DNA of 7,178 bases from CAYJBH01 sp964370825 (GTDB lineage: Bacteria > Bacillota > Clostridia > Oscillospirales > Ruminococcaceae), in contig CAYJKY010000080.1 in NCBI GenBank assembly GCA_964370825.1, positions 1-7,178 of the forward strand, given 5' to 3'. Of the stretch, positions 1 to 5,503 are shown one piece after another. The notes below the pieces were generated by a model. That model made no database searches, had not been told where the DNA came from, and worked only from the letters and a program-made list of their open reading frames with translations. Each line of letters starts with the position of its first letter. Positions within the stretch are counted from its first letter, which is position 1. A program made the translations under genes and the position numbers.

Positions 1-39
1 GGCAGGGATGACGATGGGTTTTCTTCCAATTCTCGACAT
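1..39 (-). CDS. rplF: 50S ribosomal protein L6, N-terminal fragment (cut by window edge)
   Basis: The first 13 codons of large-subunit protein L6 are visible before the window ends. They read MSRIGRKPIVIPA, which matches the conserved N-terminus of bacterial L6 (MSRIGxxPIxIP). L6 binds 23S rRNA near the sarcin-ricin loop, at the base of the factor-binding region. The ATG is preceded by a G-rich ribosome binding site (GGGG at 47-50, 7 bases from the start codon). It follows the S8 stop by 18 bp, as expected in the spc operon order S14-S8-L6. Identity rests on the N-terminus and position only; the rest lies outside the window. Confidence 0.93.
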   Translation of the reverse strand, partial: MSRIGRKPIVIPA

Positions 40-57
40 AGTCTTTCCCCTTTCAAA

Positions 58-456
58 TTACCATATAAAGGCTAAAACCTCACCGCCCACATTTTCTTTA
101 CGGGCTGCTTTATCGGTCATAACGCCTTTTGATGTTGAGACGATTGCAGTACCGAGACCCTTCATTACCTTGGGCATTTCCTCAGCACCTGAGTATATAC
201 GTAGTCCGGGTTTTGACACCCTACGTAGTCCGGATAGTACAGGCTCGCCACCCTCACGATACTTGAGTGTGAGACGAATAACGCCCTGTTTGTTATCCTC
301 TATTAATTCCATTGTTTTTACATATCCCTCGTCAACCAAAATTTGACTGATGTTCTTTTTTAGGTTGGACGCGGGAATTTCTACGGTCTCGTGCTTCGCA
401 CTGCTCGCATTACGAACACGGGTTAGCAAATCTGCTACCGGATCGGTAATATTCAT
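58..456 (-). CDS. rpsH: 30S ribosomal protein S8
   Basis: S8 is a primary 16S rRNA-binding protein of the small-subunit central domain. In E. coli it also represses the spc operon by binding its mRNA. The 132-residue product has the family's usual length. It begins MNITDPVADLLTRVRNA, the conserved N-terminal RNA-binding domain, and the C-terminal domain carries the signature STSKGVMTD (residues 107-115) and ends in the typical ENVGGEVLAFIW. The start is supported by GGGG at 464-467, 7 bases upstream. The gene follows S14 by 44 bp and precedes L6 by 18 bp. No residue looks anomalous. Whether S8 autoregulates here cannot be judged; I saw no obvious S8-site hairpin near the L24/L5 junction. Confidence 0.98.
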   Translation of the reverse strand: MNITDPVADLLTRVRNASSAKHETVEIPASNLKKNISQILVDEGYVKTMELIEDNKQGVIRLTLKYREGGEPVLSGLRRVSKPGLRIYSGAEEMPKVMKGLGTAIVSTSKGVMTDKAARKENVGGEVLAFIW

Positions 457-500
457 ACCAATTCCCCTTTCTAGATCTTTTAGTCTGTTCTTGCTATTAT

Positions 501-686
501 CTACCAGCTTGCCTTGCGAACTCCGGGTATCTGTCCCTTATACGCAAGTTCACGGAAGCAGATTCTGCAGATTCCGTACTTACGCAGATAGCCGTGGGGA
601 CGACCACAAAGTTTACAACGGTTATAGGCCCTTGTGGAAAATTTAGCCGGACGTTTCTGGCTTATTTTCATTGAGGTTTTTGCCAT
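501..686 (-). CDS. rpsN: 30S ribosomal protein S14, zinc-binding short form (type Z)
   Basis: S14 is a late-assembling small-subunit protein of the 30S head. The product is 61 residues, the length of the short zinc-dependent (C+) type rather than the roughly 100-residue zinc-free type. Two CxxC pairs are visible, C24-x-x-C27 and C40-x-x-C43, which form the four-cysteine zinc site. The rest matches the family: GRPHGYLRKYGICR in the middle and GVRKASW at the end. Its binding site has the canonical GGAG (693-696), 6 bases from the ATG, unlike the G-run sites of its spc neighbours. It sits 27 bp after L5. A zinc-free paralogue, used by some Bacillota under zinc starvation, might exist elsewhere but is not in this window. 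Confidence 0.98.
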   Translation of the reverse strand: MAKTSMKISQKRPAKFSTRAYNRCKLCGRPHGYLRKYGICRICFRELAYKGQIPGVRKASW

Positions 687-713
687 TGTTATCTCCTTTT
701 CAACTGCACTTTA

Positions 714-1253
714 TTAGTTTGCGAACGGCGCGCCCATCGCTGTGAGCAGCTCCTTACCCTCTTCATCTGTCTTCGCAGTGGTAACAAACGAAATGTCCAT
801 ACCCCTGATTGTATCTATCTTATCGTAGTCAATCTCCGGGAATATAAGCTGTTCCTTCACACCACACGAATAGTTACCGCGACCGTCAAAGCTGTTTCCG
901 TTAATACCTCTAAAGTCACGAACACGTGGTAGTGCTATAGAGAATAGTCTGTCCACAAACTCATACATGTTGTCGCCGCGTAATGTAACCTTAACACCGA
1001 TAGGATTTCCTTCACGAAGTTTAAAGTTTGCAACTGATTTTTTTGCCTTACAAACTATAGGTGTTTGACCACAAATGATTTTTATATCAGATACTATGGC
1101 ATCAATAATTTTAGTATTATCCTTTGCCTCGCCGCATCCAACGTTAATCACAACCTTCTCAAGTTTCGGTATCTGCATTACACTTTTGTATCCAAACTTA
1201 GTCATAAGTGCAGGGGCAATATCAGCTTTGTATTTATCCTTTAATCTTGGCAT
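714..1253 (-). CDS. rplE: 50S ribosomal protein L5
   Basis: L5 binds 5S rRNA and forms part of the central protuberance of the large subunit. With the start at 1253 the product is 179 residues, the usual bacterial length, and begins MPRLKDKYK. A further in-frame ATG 36 bases upstream would add MRCYTVRKGEIK, but those codons overlap the end of L24 and the ribosome binding site itself (GGGGG at 1262-1266, 8 bases from the chosen ATG), so the shorter form is preferred. Conserved blocks include AKKSVANFKLREG (70-82), SFDGRGNYS (121-129) and the C-terminal FPEIDYDKIDTIRGMDI. It has four cysteines (40, 61, 68, 130) with no zinc-finger spacing. It follows L24 by 17 bp. Confidence 0.97.
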   Translation of the reverse strand: MPRLKDKYKADIAPALMTKFGYKSVMQIPKLEKVVINVGCGEAKDNTKIIDAIVSDIKIICGQTPIVCKAKKSVANFKLREGNPIGVKVTLRGDNMYEFVDRLFSIALPRVRDFRGINGNSFDGRGNYSCGVKEQLIFPEIDYDKIDTIRGMDISFVTTAKTDEEGKELLTAMGAPFAN

Positions 1254-1261
1254 TTTTATTT

Positions 1262-1267
1262 CCCCCT
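1262..1267 (-). promoter_or_regulatory. Ribosome binding site that fixes the L5 start
   Basis: On the minus strand the sequence AAAGGGGGAAA lies between the L24 stop codon (1271-1273) and the ATG at 1251-1253, with 8 bases between the G-run and the ATG. This spacing fits the MPRLK start and would place the site inside the coding region of the longer alternative, so it decides the start. Confidence 0.8.
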
Positions 1268-1270
1268 TTC

Positions 1271-1585
1271 TTACAGTGTAGCACCGCATTTTTTGCAGGT
1301 GCGTACCTTCTTATCGTCTACTATGCTGTGAGCTACCCTTGTTGCCTTGTTACATTTCGAGCAAACCGGTAATGCTTTACAGGCGTACATTGCTGCCTCA
1401 GCCTGTATTTTACCGCCTTGCTGACCCTGGCGACGGGGTTTGAGGTGCTTTGTAATCATATTACAGCCCTCAACAATTATTTTGCCCTCTTTCGGGCTTG
1501 TAGCTAAAACCTTACCGGTTTTACCTTTACTGTTACCGCTGAGAACCATTACGGTGTCACCGGTTTTAACATGAAGTTTACTCAT
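1271..1585 (-). CDS. rplX: 50S ribosomal protein L24 with C-terminal zinc ribbon
   Basis: L24 is an early-assembly protein that binds the 5' domain of 23S rRNA near the exit-tunnel opening. The N-terminal KOW domain is clear (HVKTGDTVMVLSGNSKGKTG, about residues 5-24), followed by VEGCNMITKHLKP. The C-terminus carries CSKC (75-78) and CKKC (97-100), a predicted zinc ribbon seen in the C+ form of L24 in many Clostridia and absent from B. subtilis L24. Two adjacent ATGs exist, at 1588 and 1585. I chose the second (MSKLHVKTG, 104 residues) because the six-G ribosome binding site at 1590-1595 is only one base from the first. That G-run overlaps the L14 TAG stop, so translation of the two genes is probably coupled. 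Confidence 0.95.
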   Translation of the reverse strand: MSKLHVKTGDTVMVLSGNSKGKTGKVLATSPKEGKIIVEGCNMITKHLKPRRQGQQGGKIQAEAAMYACKALPVCSKCNKATRVAHSIVDDKKVRTCKKCGATL

Positions 1586-1589
1586 CATT

Positions 1590-1595
1590 CCCCCC
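1590..1595 (-). promoter_or_regulatory. G-run ribosome binding site for L24, overlapping the L14 stop
   Basis: Six consecutive G residues on the minus strand begin at the last base of the L14 TAG stop (1595-1597). They lie 1 base before the ATG at 1588 and 4 bases before the ATG at 1585. Spacing favours the second ATG, and the overlap with the stop codon suggests ribosome hand-over from L14 to L24. Confidence 0.65.
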
Positions 1596-1963
1596 TATAA
1601 GGATTCCGGCGCAAGGCTCAGAATTTTAAGGTACCCATATTCACGAAGTTCACGGGCAACAGGTCCAAAGATACGTGTTCCTCTGGGATTTTTATCCTCT
1701 CTGATTATTACGGCTGCATTTTCGTCGAAACGAATGTATGAACCGTCATCACGTCGGATAGGATGTTTTGTGCGGACTATAACGGCCTTAACAACCTCAC
1801 CCTTTTTTGTAGTTCCACCCGGTGATATTTTCTTCACCGAAGCTACTATAACATCGCCGACTCCGGCGTATCTCTTGCGTGAACCGCCCAATACCCTAAT
1901 ACACATTAGTTCCTTCGCGCCGGTATTGTCCGCTACCTTGAGATATGATTGCATCTGTACCAC
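1595..1963 (-). CDS. rplN: 50S ribosomal protein L14 (GTG start)
   Basis: L14 is a highly conserved large-subunit protein at the subunit interface, contacting 16S rRNA in bridges with the 30S subunit. The 122-residue product equals the standard bacterial length and reads VQMQSYLKVADNTGAKELMCIRVLGGS from residue 2, with the usual C-terminus REYGYLKILSLAPE. The start codon is GTG (1961-1963). It is chosen because residues 2-4 of the family are conserved and because GGGGG at 1972-1976 lies 8 bases upstream. An ATG at 1968-1970, fused to the G-run, is out of frame and opens only a 12-codon reading frame. This is the first gene after the 91-bp gap and the first gene of the spc operon in E. coli-type order. 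Confidence 0.97.
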   Translation of the reverse strand: MVQMQSYLKVADNTGAKELMCIRVLGGSRKRYAGVGDVIVASVKKISPGGTTKKGEVVKAVIVRTKHPIRRDDGSYIRFDENAAVIIREDKNPRGTRIFGPVARELREYGYLKILSLAPESL

Positions 1964-1971
1964 AGCTGCAT

Positions 1972-1979
1972 CCCCCTTT
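1972..1979 (-). promoter_or_regulatory. Ribosome binding site supporting the GTG start of L14
   Basis: AAAGGGGG on the minus strand ends 8 bases before the GTG at 1961-1963. An out-of-frame ATG (1968-1970) lies only one base past the G-run, too close for normal initiation from it, so the GTG is the better start. Confidence 0.7.
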
Positions 1980-1991
1980 CAAAATTTAACG

Positions 1992-2019
1992 CTTAAAGTT
2001 TATCTGTCTAATCTGACAA
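1992..2019 (-). promoter_or_regulatory. Possible weak promoter at the S10/spc junction
   Basis: The 91-bp gap between S17 and L14 (1964-2054) is the longest in the window and is AT-rich. On the minus strand it contains TTGTCA (2014-2019, 5 of 6 matches to the sigma-A -35 consensus) and, 16 bp downstream, TTTAAG (1992-1997, 4 of 6 to the -10 consensus). Other -35-like words nearby are TTGACT (2030-2035) and TTGCCA, but neither has a good -10 at proper distance. In E. coli the spc promoter lies at this boundary. The match is weak and AT-rich sequence gives such words easily. Confidence 0.25.
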
Positions 2020-2054
2020 TTGCTTGGTAAGTCAATTTATTTGGCAAACTAAAA

Positions 2055-2315
2055 CTATTTAGCTTTTTCTACTATACGAACCAAACGCCAGCATTTACTC
2101 TTTGAAAGCGGACGTGTTTCCATAATTTGTACACGATCGCCAACTGTGCATTCGTTTTGTTCATCATGAGCCTTAAACTTAACTGTACGTTTAACAATTT
2201 TCTTATAGAGAGGGTGCTGTACGTTATCAGCTATTGCAACAACGATGGTTTTATCCATCTTATCCGACACAACGGTGCCGATCTTCGTTTTACGAAGTGA
2301 ATCTCTTTGCTCCAT
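2055..2315 (-). CDS. rpsQ: 30S ribosomal protein S17
   Basis: S17 is a primary 16S rRNA-binding protein of the 5' domain with an OB fold. The 86-residue product has the usual length for Bacillota. The family block LRKTKIGTVVSDKMDKTIVV (residues 7-26) is intact, followed by HPLYKKIVKRTVKFKAHDE and the conserved GDRVQIMETRPLSKSKCWRLV. The start is supported by a double purine site (GGAGAGGAG at 2321-2329), which overlaps the L29 stop, so L29 and S17 are probably translationally coupled. The gap from L29 is 13 bp. S17 is the last gene of the S10 operon in canonical order; a 91-bp gap follows it. Confidence 0.98.
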   Translation of the reverse strand: MEQRDSLRKTKIGTVVSDKMDKTIVVAIADNVQHPLYKKIVKRTVKFKAHDEQNECTVGDRVQIMETRPLSKSKCWRLVRIVEKAK

Positions 2316-2328
2316 TATTTCTCCTCTC

Positions 2329-2529
2329 CTACTTCGTACCTGCTAACTCTACACTGCGAAGGGTTGTCATCACACGAGCGATGTCATGCCTAACATCCTT
2401 TAACCTTTGAGGGTTTTCCAGCTGGTTAATTGCATGTTGAAAACGCAGGTTACGCAGTTCAATTTTAAGCTCTGCCAGTGTCTTTTCCAGCTCCGGCACA
2501 GATAAATTTCGCAACTCTATAGCCTTCAT
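2329..2529 (-). CDS. rpmC: 50S ribosomal protein L29
   Basis: L29 is a small helical-hairpin protein near the peptide exit tunnel, next to L23, in the zone where signal recognition particle and trigger factor dock. The 66-residue product matches family length and begins MKAIELRNLSVPELEKTLAE. It carries the conserved ELRNLRFQHAINQLENP (25-41) and a C-terminal helix with VRHDIARVMT. Its ATG overlaps the L16 stop by one base (TAATG at 2527-2531), a classic termination-reinitiation arrangement. An AAGGTG site inside the end of L16 provides the ribosome binding site 7 bases upstream. Confidence 0.98.
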   Translation of the reverse strand: MKAIELRNLSVPELEKTLAELKIELRNLRFQHAINQLENPQRLKDVRHDIARVMTTLRSVELAGTK

Positions 2530-2957
2530 TATTCCGCACCTTCTTCCTTTTTATCTCTTACTACGAATTTGGTTTTAACCGGAAGCTTATGACCTGCAAG
2601 GCGCATAGCCTCTCTTGCAACTTCCTCCGGAACACCGGCAATCTCAAACATAATTCTACCCGGTTTAACAACAGCTACCCAATATTCTGGGCTACCTTTA
2701 CCGCTACCCATGCGGGTCTCGGCCGGTTTCTCTGTAACAGGTTTATCCGGAAAAATTTTTATCCAAACCTGACCGCCACGCTTGATGTAACGAGTCATGG
2801 CGATACGAGCCGCCTCAATTTGGTTGGAGGTTATCCATGCAGGTTCGGTAGCCTGTAGTCCGAAATCGCCCTGGTTAACAACGTTACCTCTGGTTGCTAC
2901 ACCTTTCATACGTCCACGGTGTACACGACGATATTTTACACGTTTTGGTAATAACAT
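2529..2957 (-). CDS. rplP: 50S ribosomal protein L16
   Basis: L16 sits near the A site of the large subunit and helps shape the aminoacyl-tRNA corridor and central protuberance. The product is 142 residues, close to the family's usual 137-144. It begins MLLPKRVKYRRVHRGRMKG, a strongly conserved N-terminus, followed by GDFGLQATEPAWITSNQIEAARIAM. The MGSGKGSPEYWVAVVKPGR block is intact. The tail is acidic (DKKEEGAE). The ATG directly abuts the S3 TAG stop with no intervening base. The nearest GGAG (2969-2972) is 11 bases upstream inside S3, slightly long, which suggests that coupling to S3 translation contributes to initiation. Confidence 0.98.
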   Translation of the reverse strand: MLLPKRVKYRRVHRGRMKGVATRGNVVNQGDFGLQATEPAWITSNQIEAARIAMTRYIKRGGQVWIKIFPDKPVTEKPAETRMGSGKGSPEYWVAVVKPGRIMFEIAGVPEEVAREAMRLAGHKLPVKTKFVVRDKKEEGAE

Positions 2958-3671
2958 CTATCTCATTGCTCCTTCCCTGCGCGCCGGACGGGGACGACGT
3001 TCCCGTTTCGGAGGCACAATCTCGGTATGGGTACGTTTTGCACCCTTTAATATCTCGCCCTTGTATACCCAAACCTTTACTCCGATTCGACCATAGGTTG
3101 TTGCGGCCTCCGCAAAACCGTAGTCAATGTCGGCACGAATGGTCTGTAGCGGTATTGTTCCCTCATGGTAATGTTCGCTACGAGCCTGATCTACACCGCC
3201 AAGACGACCGGATACACAGGTTTTAATACCCTTAGCGCCCATTCTCATTGCACGTCCCATCGACTGTTTCATAGCACGACGGAAGGAGGTTCTACGCTCG
3301 AGCTGTGCGGCAATGTTTTCCGCTACAAGCTGTGCATTGGTGTCGGGATTTTTTATCTCGGTAATACTTACGACTACCGATCTGTTGATAAGCTTCTCAA
3401 CTGCAAGGCGAACCTTGTCGATGTCTGCACCGCCACGTCCGATAACCATACCGGGCTTTGCACAGTGTATGTTAAGCTTAACCTTATCCTGTGTACGCTC
3501 AATCTCAATCTTCGGGATACCTGCCGAAAACAACATCTTTTTGAGCATCTTGCGAATTTTCTGATCCTCTACAATGAAATCTGCAAAATCCTTCTTCGAT
3601 GCGAACCAGCGGCTGTCCCAATCCTTGTTTATACCGACACGCAGACCGTGTGGATTAACTTTTTGACCCAT
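2958..3671 (-). CDS. rpsC: 30S ribosomal protein S3
   Basis: S3 lies at the mRNA entry channel of the 30S head and, with S4 and S5, helps unwind incoming mRNA. The product is 237 residues. The N-terminus MGQKVNPHGLRVGI is the family signature. A type-2 KH domain follows, with the RNA-binding GxxG loop GRGG at 78-81 in GMVIGRGGADIDKVR. The C-terminal domain holds MGRAMRMGAKGIKTCVSGRLGG and the conserved HYHEGTIPLQTIRADIDYGFA. It ends in a very basic tail (KRERRPRPARREGAMR), within normal variation for Bacillota. The ATG is 11 bp after the L22 stop, and its AGGAG site overlaps that stop. Confidence 0.98.
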   Translation of the reverse strand: MGQKVNPHGLRVGINKDWDSRWFASKKDFADFIVEDQKIRKMLKKMLFSAGIPKIEIERTQDKVKLNIHCAKPGMVIGRGGADIDKVRLAVEKLINRSVVVSITEIKNPDTNAQLVAENIAAQLERRTSFRRAMKQSMGRAMRMGAKGIKTCVSGRLGGVDQARSEHYHEGTIPLQTIRADIDYGFAEAATTYGRIGVKVWVYKGEILKGAKRTHTEIVPPKRERRPRPARREGAMR

Positions 3672-3682
3672 TTTTCACTCTC

Positions 3683-4021
3683 CTACGCTTCTCGTTCTTT
3701 AAGGACAACCGTTATATGGCTTGTTCTCTTTAAAATTCTGAATGCTCTACCCTGTGCTCTGGGCATAACCCTTTTTAAGGTTGGCCCCGGACAAACAAAA
3801 CACTCGCTTACATAAAGGTAGTTACCGTCCATGTTGTGATTGTTCTCTGCATTTGCTGCTGCGGAGTTCAGTACACCCAAAATCAGCTCTGAAGCTGCCT
3901 TATTCGTAAACTTTAAAATTGCCTTAGCATCCTCTGCACTTTTCCCTCTTATGAGGTCGAGTACTATTTTAACTTTACGGGGTGAAATACGCGCATATCT
4001 TAAATGTGCTTTTGCTTCCAT
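3683..4021 (-). CDS. rplV: 50S ribosomal protein L22
   Basis: L22 is an early-assembly protein that contacts all domains of 23S rRNA. Its long beta-hairpin reaches into the nascent-peptide tunnel and, with the L4 loop, forms the constriction where macrolide-resistance mutations occur. The product is 112 residues, the usual length. Visible landmarks are YARISPRKVKIVLDLIRGK (9-27), the helix ASELILGVLNSAAANAENN, and the hairpin GPTLKRVMPRAQGRAFRILKRTSHITV near the C-terminus. I see no insertion or deletion in the hairpin. The ribosome binding site is strong, AAGGAGGGAGG, and overlaps the S19 stop 14 bp upstream. Confidence 0.98.
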   Translation of the reverse strand: MEAKAHLRYARISPRKVKIVLDLIRGKSAEDAKAILKFTNKAASELILGVLNSAAANAENNHNMDGNYLYVSECFVCPGPTLKRVMPRAQGRAFRILKRTSHITVVLKEREA

Positions 4022-4035
4022 TTCTACCTCCCTCC

Positions 4036-4308
4036 TTATCTACCGGTCTTGCCGCCGGCATGACCGCGGTAAGTTCTTGTTGGTGCAAACTCGCCAAGCT
4101 TATGACCGACCATATCCTCGGTAACATAAACAGGTACATGTTTTCTACCGTCATGCACAGCAAAGGTGTGTCCCACAAAATCGGGGAATATGGTAGATGC
4201 ACGGCTCCATGTTTTAATAACACGTTTTTCGCCTGCCTTATTCATCTCTACAACTCGTTTTAATAAAACAGGTTGTACGAATGGTCCTTTTTTAACACTT
4301 CTTCCCAT
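4036..4308 (-). CDS. rpsS: 30S ribosomal protein S19
   Basis: S19 sits at the top of the 30S head, partners S13, and contributes to bridges with L5 and 5S rRNA. The 90-residue product, close to the family's usual 92, begins MGRSVKKGPFV. It contains TWSRASTIFPDFVGHTFAVHDGRKHVPVYVTEDMVGHKLGEF, an almost textbook S19 core, and ends TRTYRGHAGGKTGR. The ATG lies 14 bp after the L2 stop with GGGGG at 4318-4322, 9 bases upstream. It is the only clear pure G-run ribosome binding site in the S10-operon half of the window. Confidence 0.98.
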   Translation of the reverse strand: MGRSVKKGPFVQPVLLKRVVEMNKAGEKRVIKTWSRASTIFPDFVGHTFAVHDGRKHVPVYVTEDMVGHKLGEFAPTRTYRGHAGGKTGR

Positions 4309-4322
4309 TATTCGCTTCCCCC

Positions 4323-5153
4323 TTAACCGTTGCGACGCTTAACAATTAAGCTATCGCTTCTGTGCTTCTTGTCACGGGTTTTGTAACCCAATGTCGGTTT
4401 ACCCCAGGGAGTAACCGGTCCCGGACGACCGATCGGGCTTTTACCCTCACCACCACCGTGTGGATGATCGCATGGGTTCATAACGCTACCACGAACAGTC
4501 GGACGCCATCCCTTGTGACGCATACGACCGGCTTTACCGTAGTTTACATTCTCATGGTCGGTGTTTCCTACCTGACCTACGGTTGCCATACAGTTCTGCG
4601 GTACACGACGAAGCTCGCCGGACGGAAGACGTAGAAGTGCATATTTACCTTCCTTAGCCATCAGCTGTGCACCAACACCGGCTCCACGAACCAGCTGTGC
4701 ACCCTTACCGGGATAAAGCTCGATGTTATGAACGATGGTACCTACCGGCATGTTTGTGAATGCAAGTGCATTGCCCGGTTTAATGTCGGAGGAAGGTCCT
4801 GCCATAACGGTGTCGCCAACCTTTAATCCGTTTGGTGCGATGATGTAGGATTTAACGCCGTCATCATACTGAATAAGTGCAATATGTGCACTGCGGTTAG
4901 GATCATACTCTAAGGTCATAACCTTTGCCGGTATGTCAAGCTTGTTACGCTTGAAGTCGATAACACGATACTTTGTGCGGTTACCGCCACCATGATGACG
5001 AACGGTAATTCTACCAGTGTTGTTACGACCGCTGTGCTTTTTCATAGGTTCCAGCAGACTACGCTCCGGCTTTACCTTAGAAAGCTCGGAATAATCGGTA
5101 ACTGTCATACCGCGTCTGCCGGGTGTTGTCGGTTTATACTTTTTAATAGCCAT
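4323..5153 (-). CDS. rplB: 50S ribosomal protein L2
   Basis: L2 is among the most conserved ribosomal proteins. It binds 23S rRNA domain IV, is needed for subunit association, and lies near the peptidyl transferase centre. The 276-residue product has the standard length. An N-terminal OB-like domain (RHHGGGNRTKYRVIDFKR, 52-69) is followed by an SH3-like domain and the basic C-terminal extension with NPCDHPHGGGEGKSP (226-240), which includes the histidine equivalent to the functionally important E. coli His229. A 59-bp gap with a small hairpin separates it from L23. The best ribosome binding site is GAGGAG (5165-5170), whose GGAG core is 11 bases from the ATG, somewhat long. Confidence 0.99.
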   Translation of the reverse strand: MAIKKYKPTTPGRRGMTVTDYSELSKVKPERSLLEPMKKHSGRNNTGRITVRHHGGGNRTKYRVIDFKRNKLDIPAKVMTLEYDPNRSAHIALIQYDDGVKSYIIAPNGLKVGDTVMAGPSSDIKPGNALAFTNMPVGTIVHNIELYPGKGAQLVRGAGVGAQLMAKEGKYALLRLPSGELRRVPQNCMATVGQVGNTDHENVNYGKAGRMRHKGWRPTVRGSVMNPCDHPHGGGEGKSPIGRPGPVTPWGKPTLGYKTRDKKHRSDSLIVKRRNG

Positions 5154-5180
5154 GTTGCTTATTACTCCTCAACTGTTGTG

Positions 5181-5199
5181 AATGAGACCATGTCTCACC
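5181..5199 (-). promoter_or_regulatory. Short RNA hairpin in the L23-L2 gap
   Basis: On the minus strand TGAGAC, a 3-base ATG loop and GTCTCA form a perfect 6-bp inverted repeat (5183-5197), with two possible G-U pairs below it. It lies 16 bp past the L23 stop and ends 10 bp before the L2 ribosome binding site. No T-tract follows, so it is not a standard intrinsic terminator. It could stabilise or segment the mRNA or affect L2 initiation; function is unknown. Confidence 0.4.
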
Positions 5200-5212
5200 A
5201 TTAAACTATCCG

Positions 5213-5503
5213 TTAATTGAGTGACTCAAAAAACTCAATACCCTTAGAATCTTTTTTCAGTGTTACGATTGCCTTTTTACCGGCAGATGTATATCCACCT
5301 ACACGACCTCTTCTGCGGAAACGACCACGTACCGAGATGGTGTTAACCTTTTCAACCTTAACTCCGAAAATCTCCTCGATAGCCTGAGCTATCTGAATTT
5401 TACCGGCTGAGGGATGAACCTTAAAGGTATATTTCCTCATGGCATGTCCGGCCATTGAACGCTCGGTGATTACCGGGTAGAGTATGATATCATTGTTTAG
5501 CAT
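5213..5503 (-). CDS. rplW: 50S ribosomal protein L23
   Basis: L23 is a tunnel-exit protein that anchors trigger factor and contacts signal recognition particle. The product is 96 residues, normal for bacteria. It begins MLNNDIILYPVITERSM, matching the family pattern PxxTEKS/TERS. Next come KYTFKVHPSAGKIQIAQAIEEIFGVKVEKVNT and the basic loop RGRFRRRGRVGGYTSAGKKAIV, which packs against 23S rRNA. Its first 7 bases overlap the end of L4 (ATGCTAA contains the L4 TAA). A strong GAGGAGGT site lies inside L4, 9 bases upstream of the ATG, supporting this start. Confidence 0.98.
   Translation of the reverse strand: MLNNDIILYPVITERSMAGHAMRKYTFKVHPSAGKIQIAQAIEEIFGVKVEKVNTISVRGRFRRRGRVGGYTSAGKKAIVTLKKDSKGIEFFESLN

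Noticed and set aside
457..500. GATAAT -10-like word at the S14 stop and the 44-bp gap before S8 as a promoter
   Set aside because: No -35-like hexamer lies at suitable distance; the nearest (TTCGCA) is only about 13 bp away. The gap otherwise holds just the S8 ribosome binding site.
1254..1270. S8-type regulatory hairpin at the L24/L5 junction, as in E. coli
   Set aside because: The 17-bp junction consists of the ribosome binding site and AT-rich bases, with no inverted repeat that I can see.
1254..1289. Longer N-terminus for L5 (MRCYTVRKGEIK)
   Set aside because: It overlaps the end of L24, includes the ribosome binding site within coding sequence, and makes the protein longer than the family. 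The start at 1253 has proper spacing and gives the usual 179 residues.
3165..3815. 216-codon open frame on the plus strand, antisense to S3 and L22
   Set aside because: It lies wholly opposite two highly conserved ribosomal-protein genes, has no recognisable domain, and is explained by the codon bias of the opposite strand. Other plus-strand frames in the window were rejected for the same reason.
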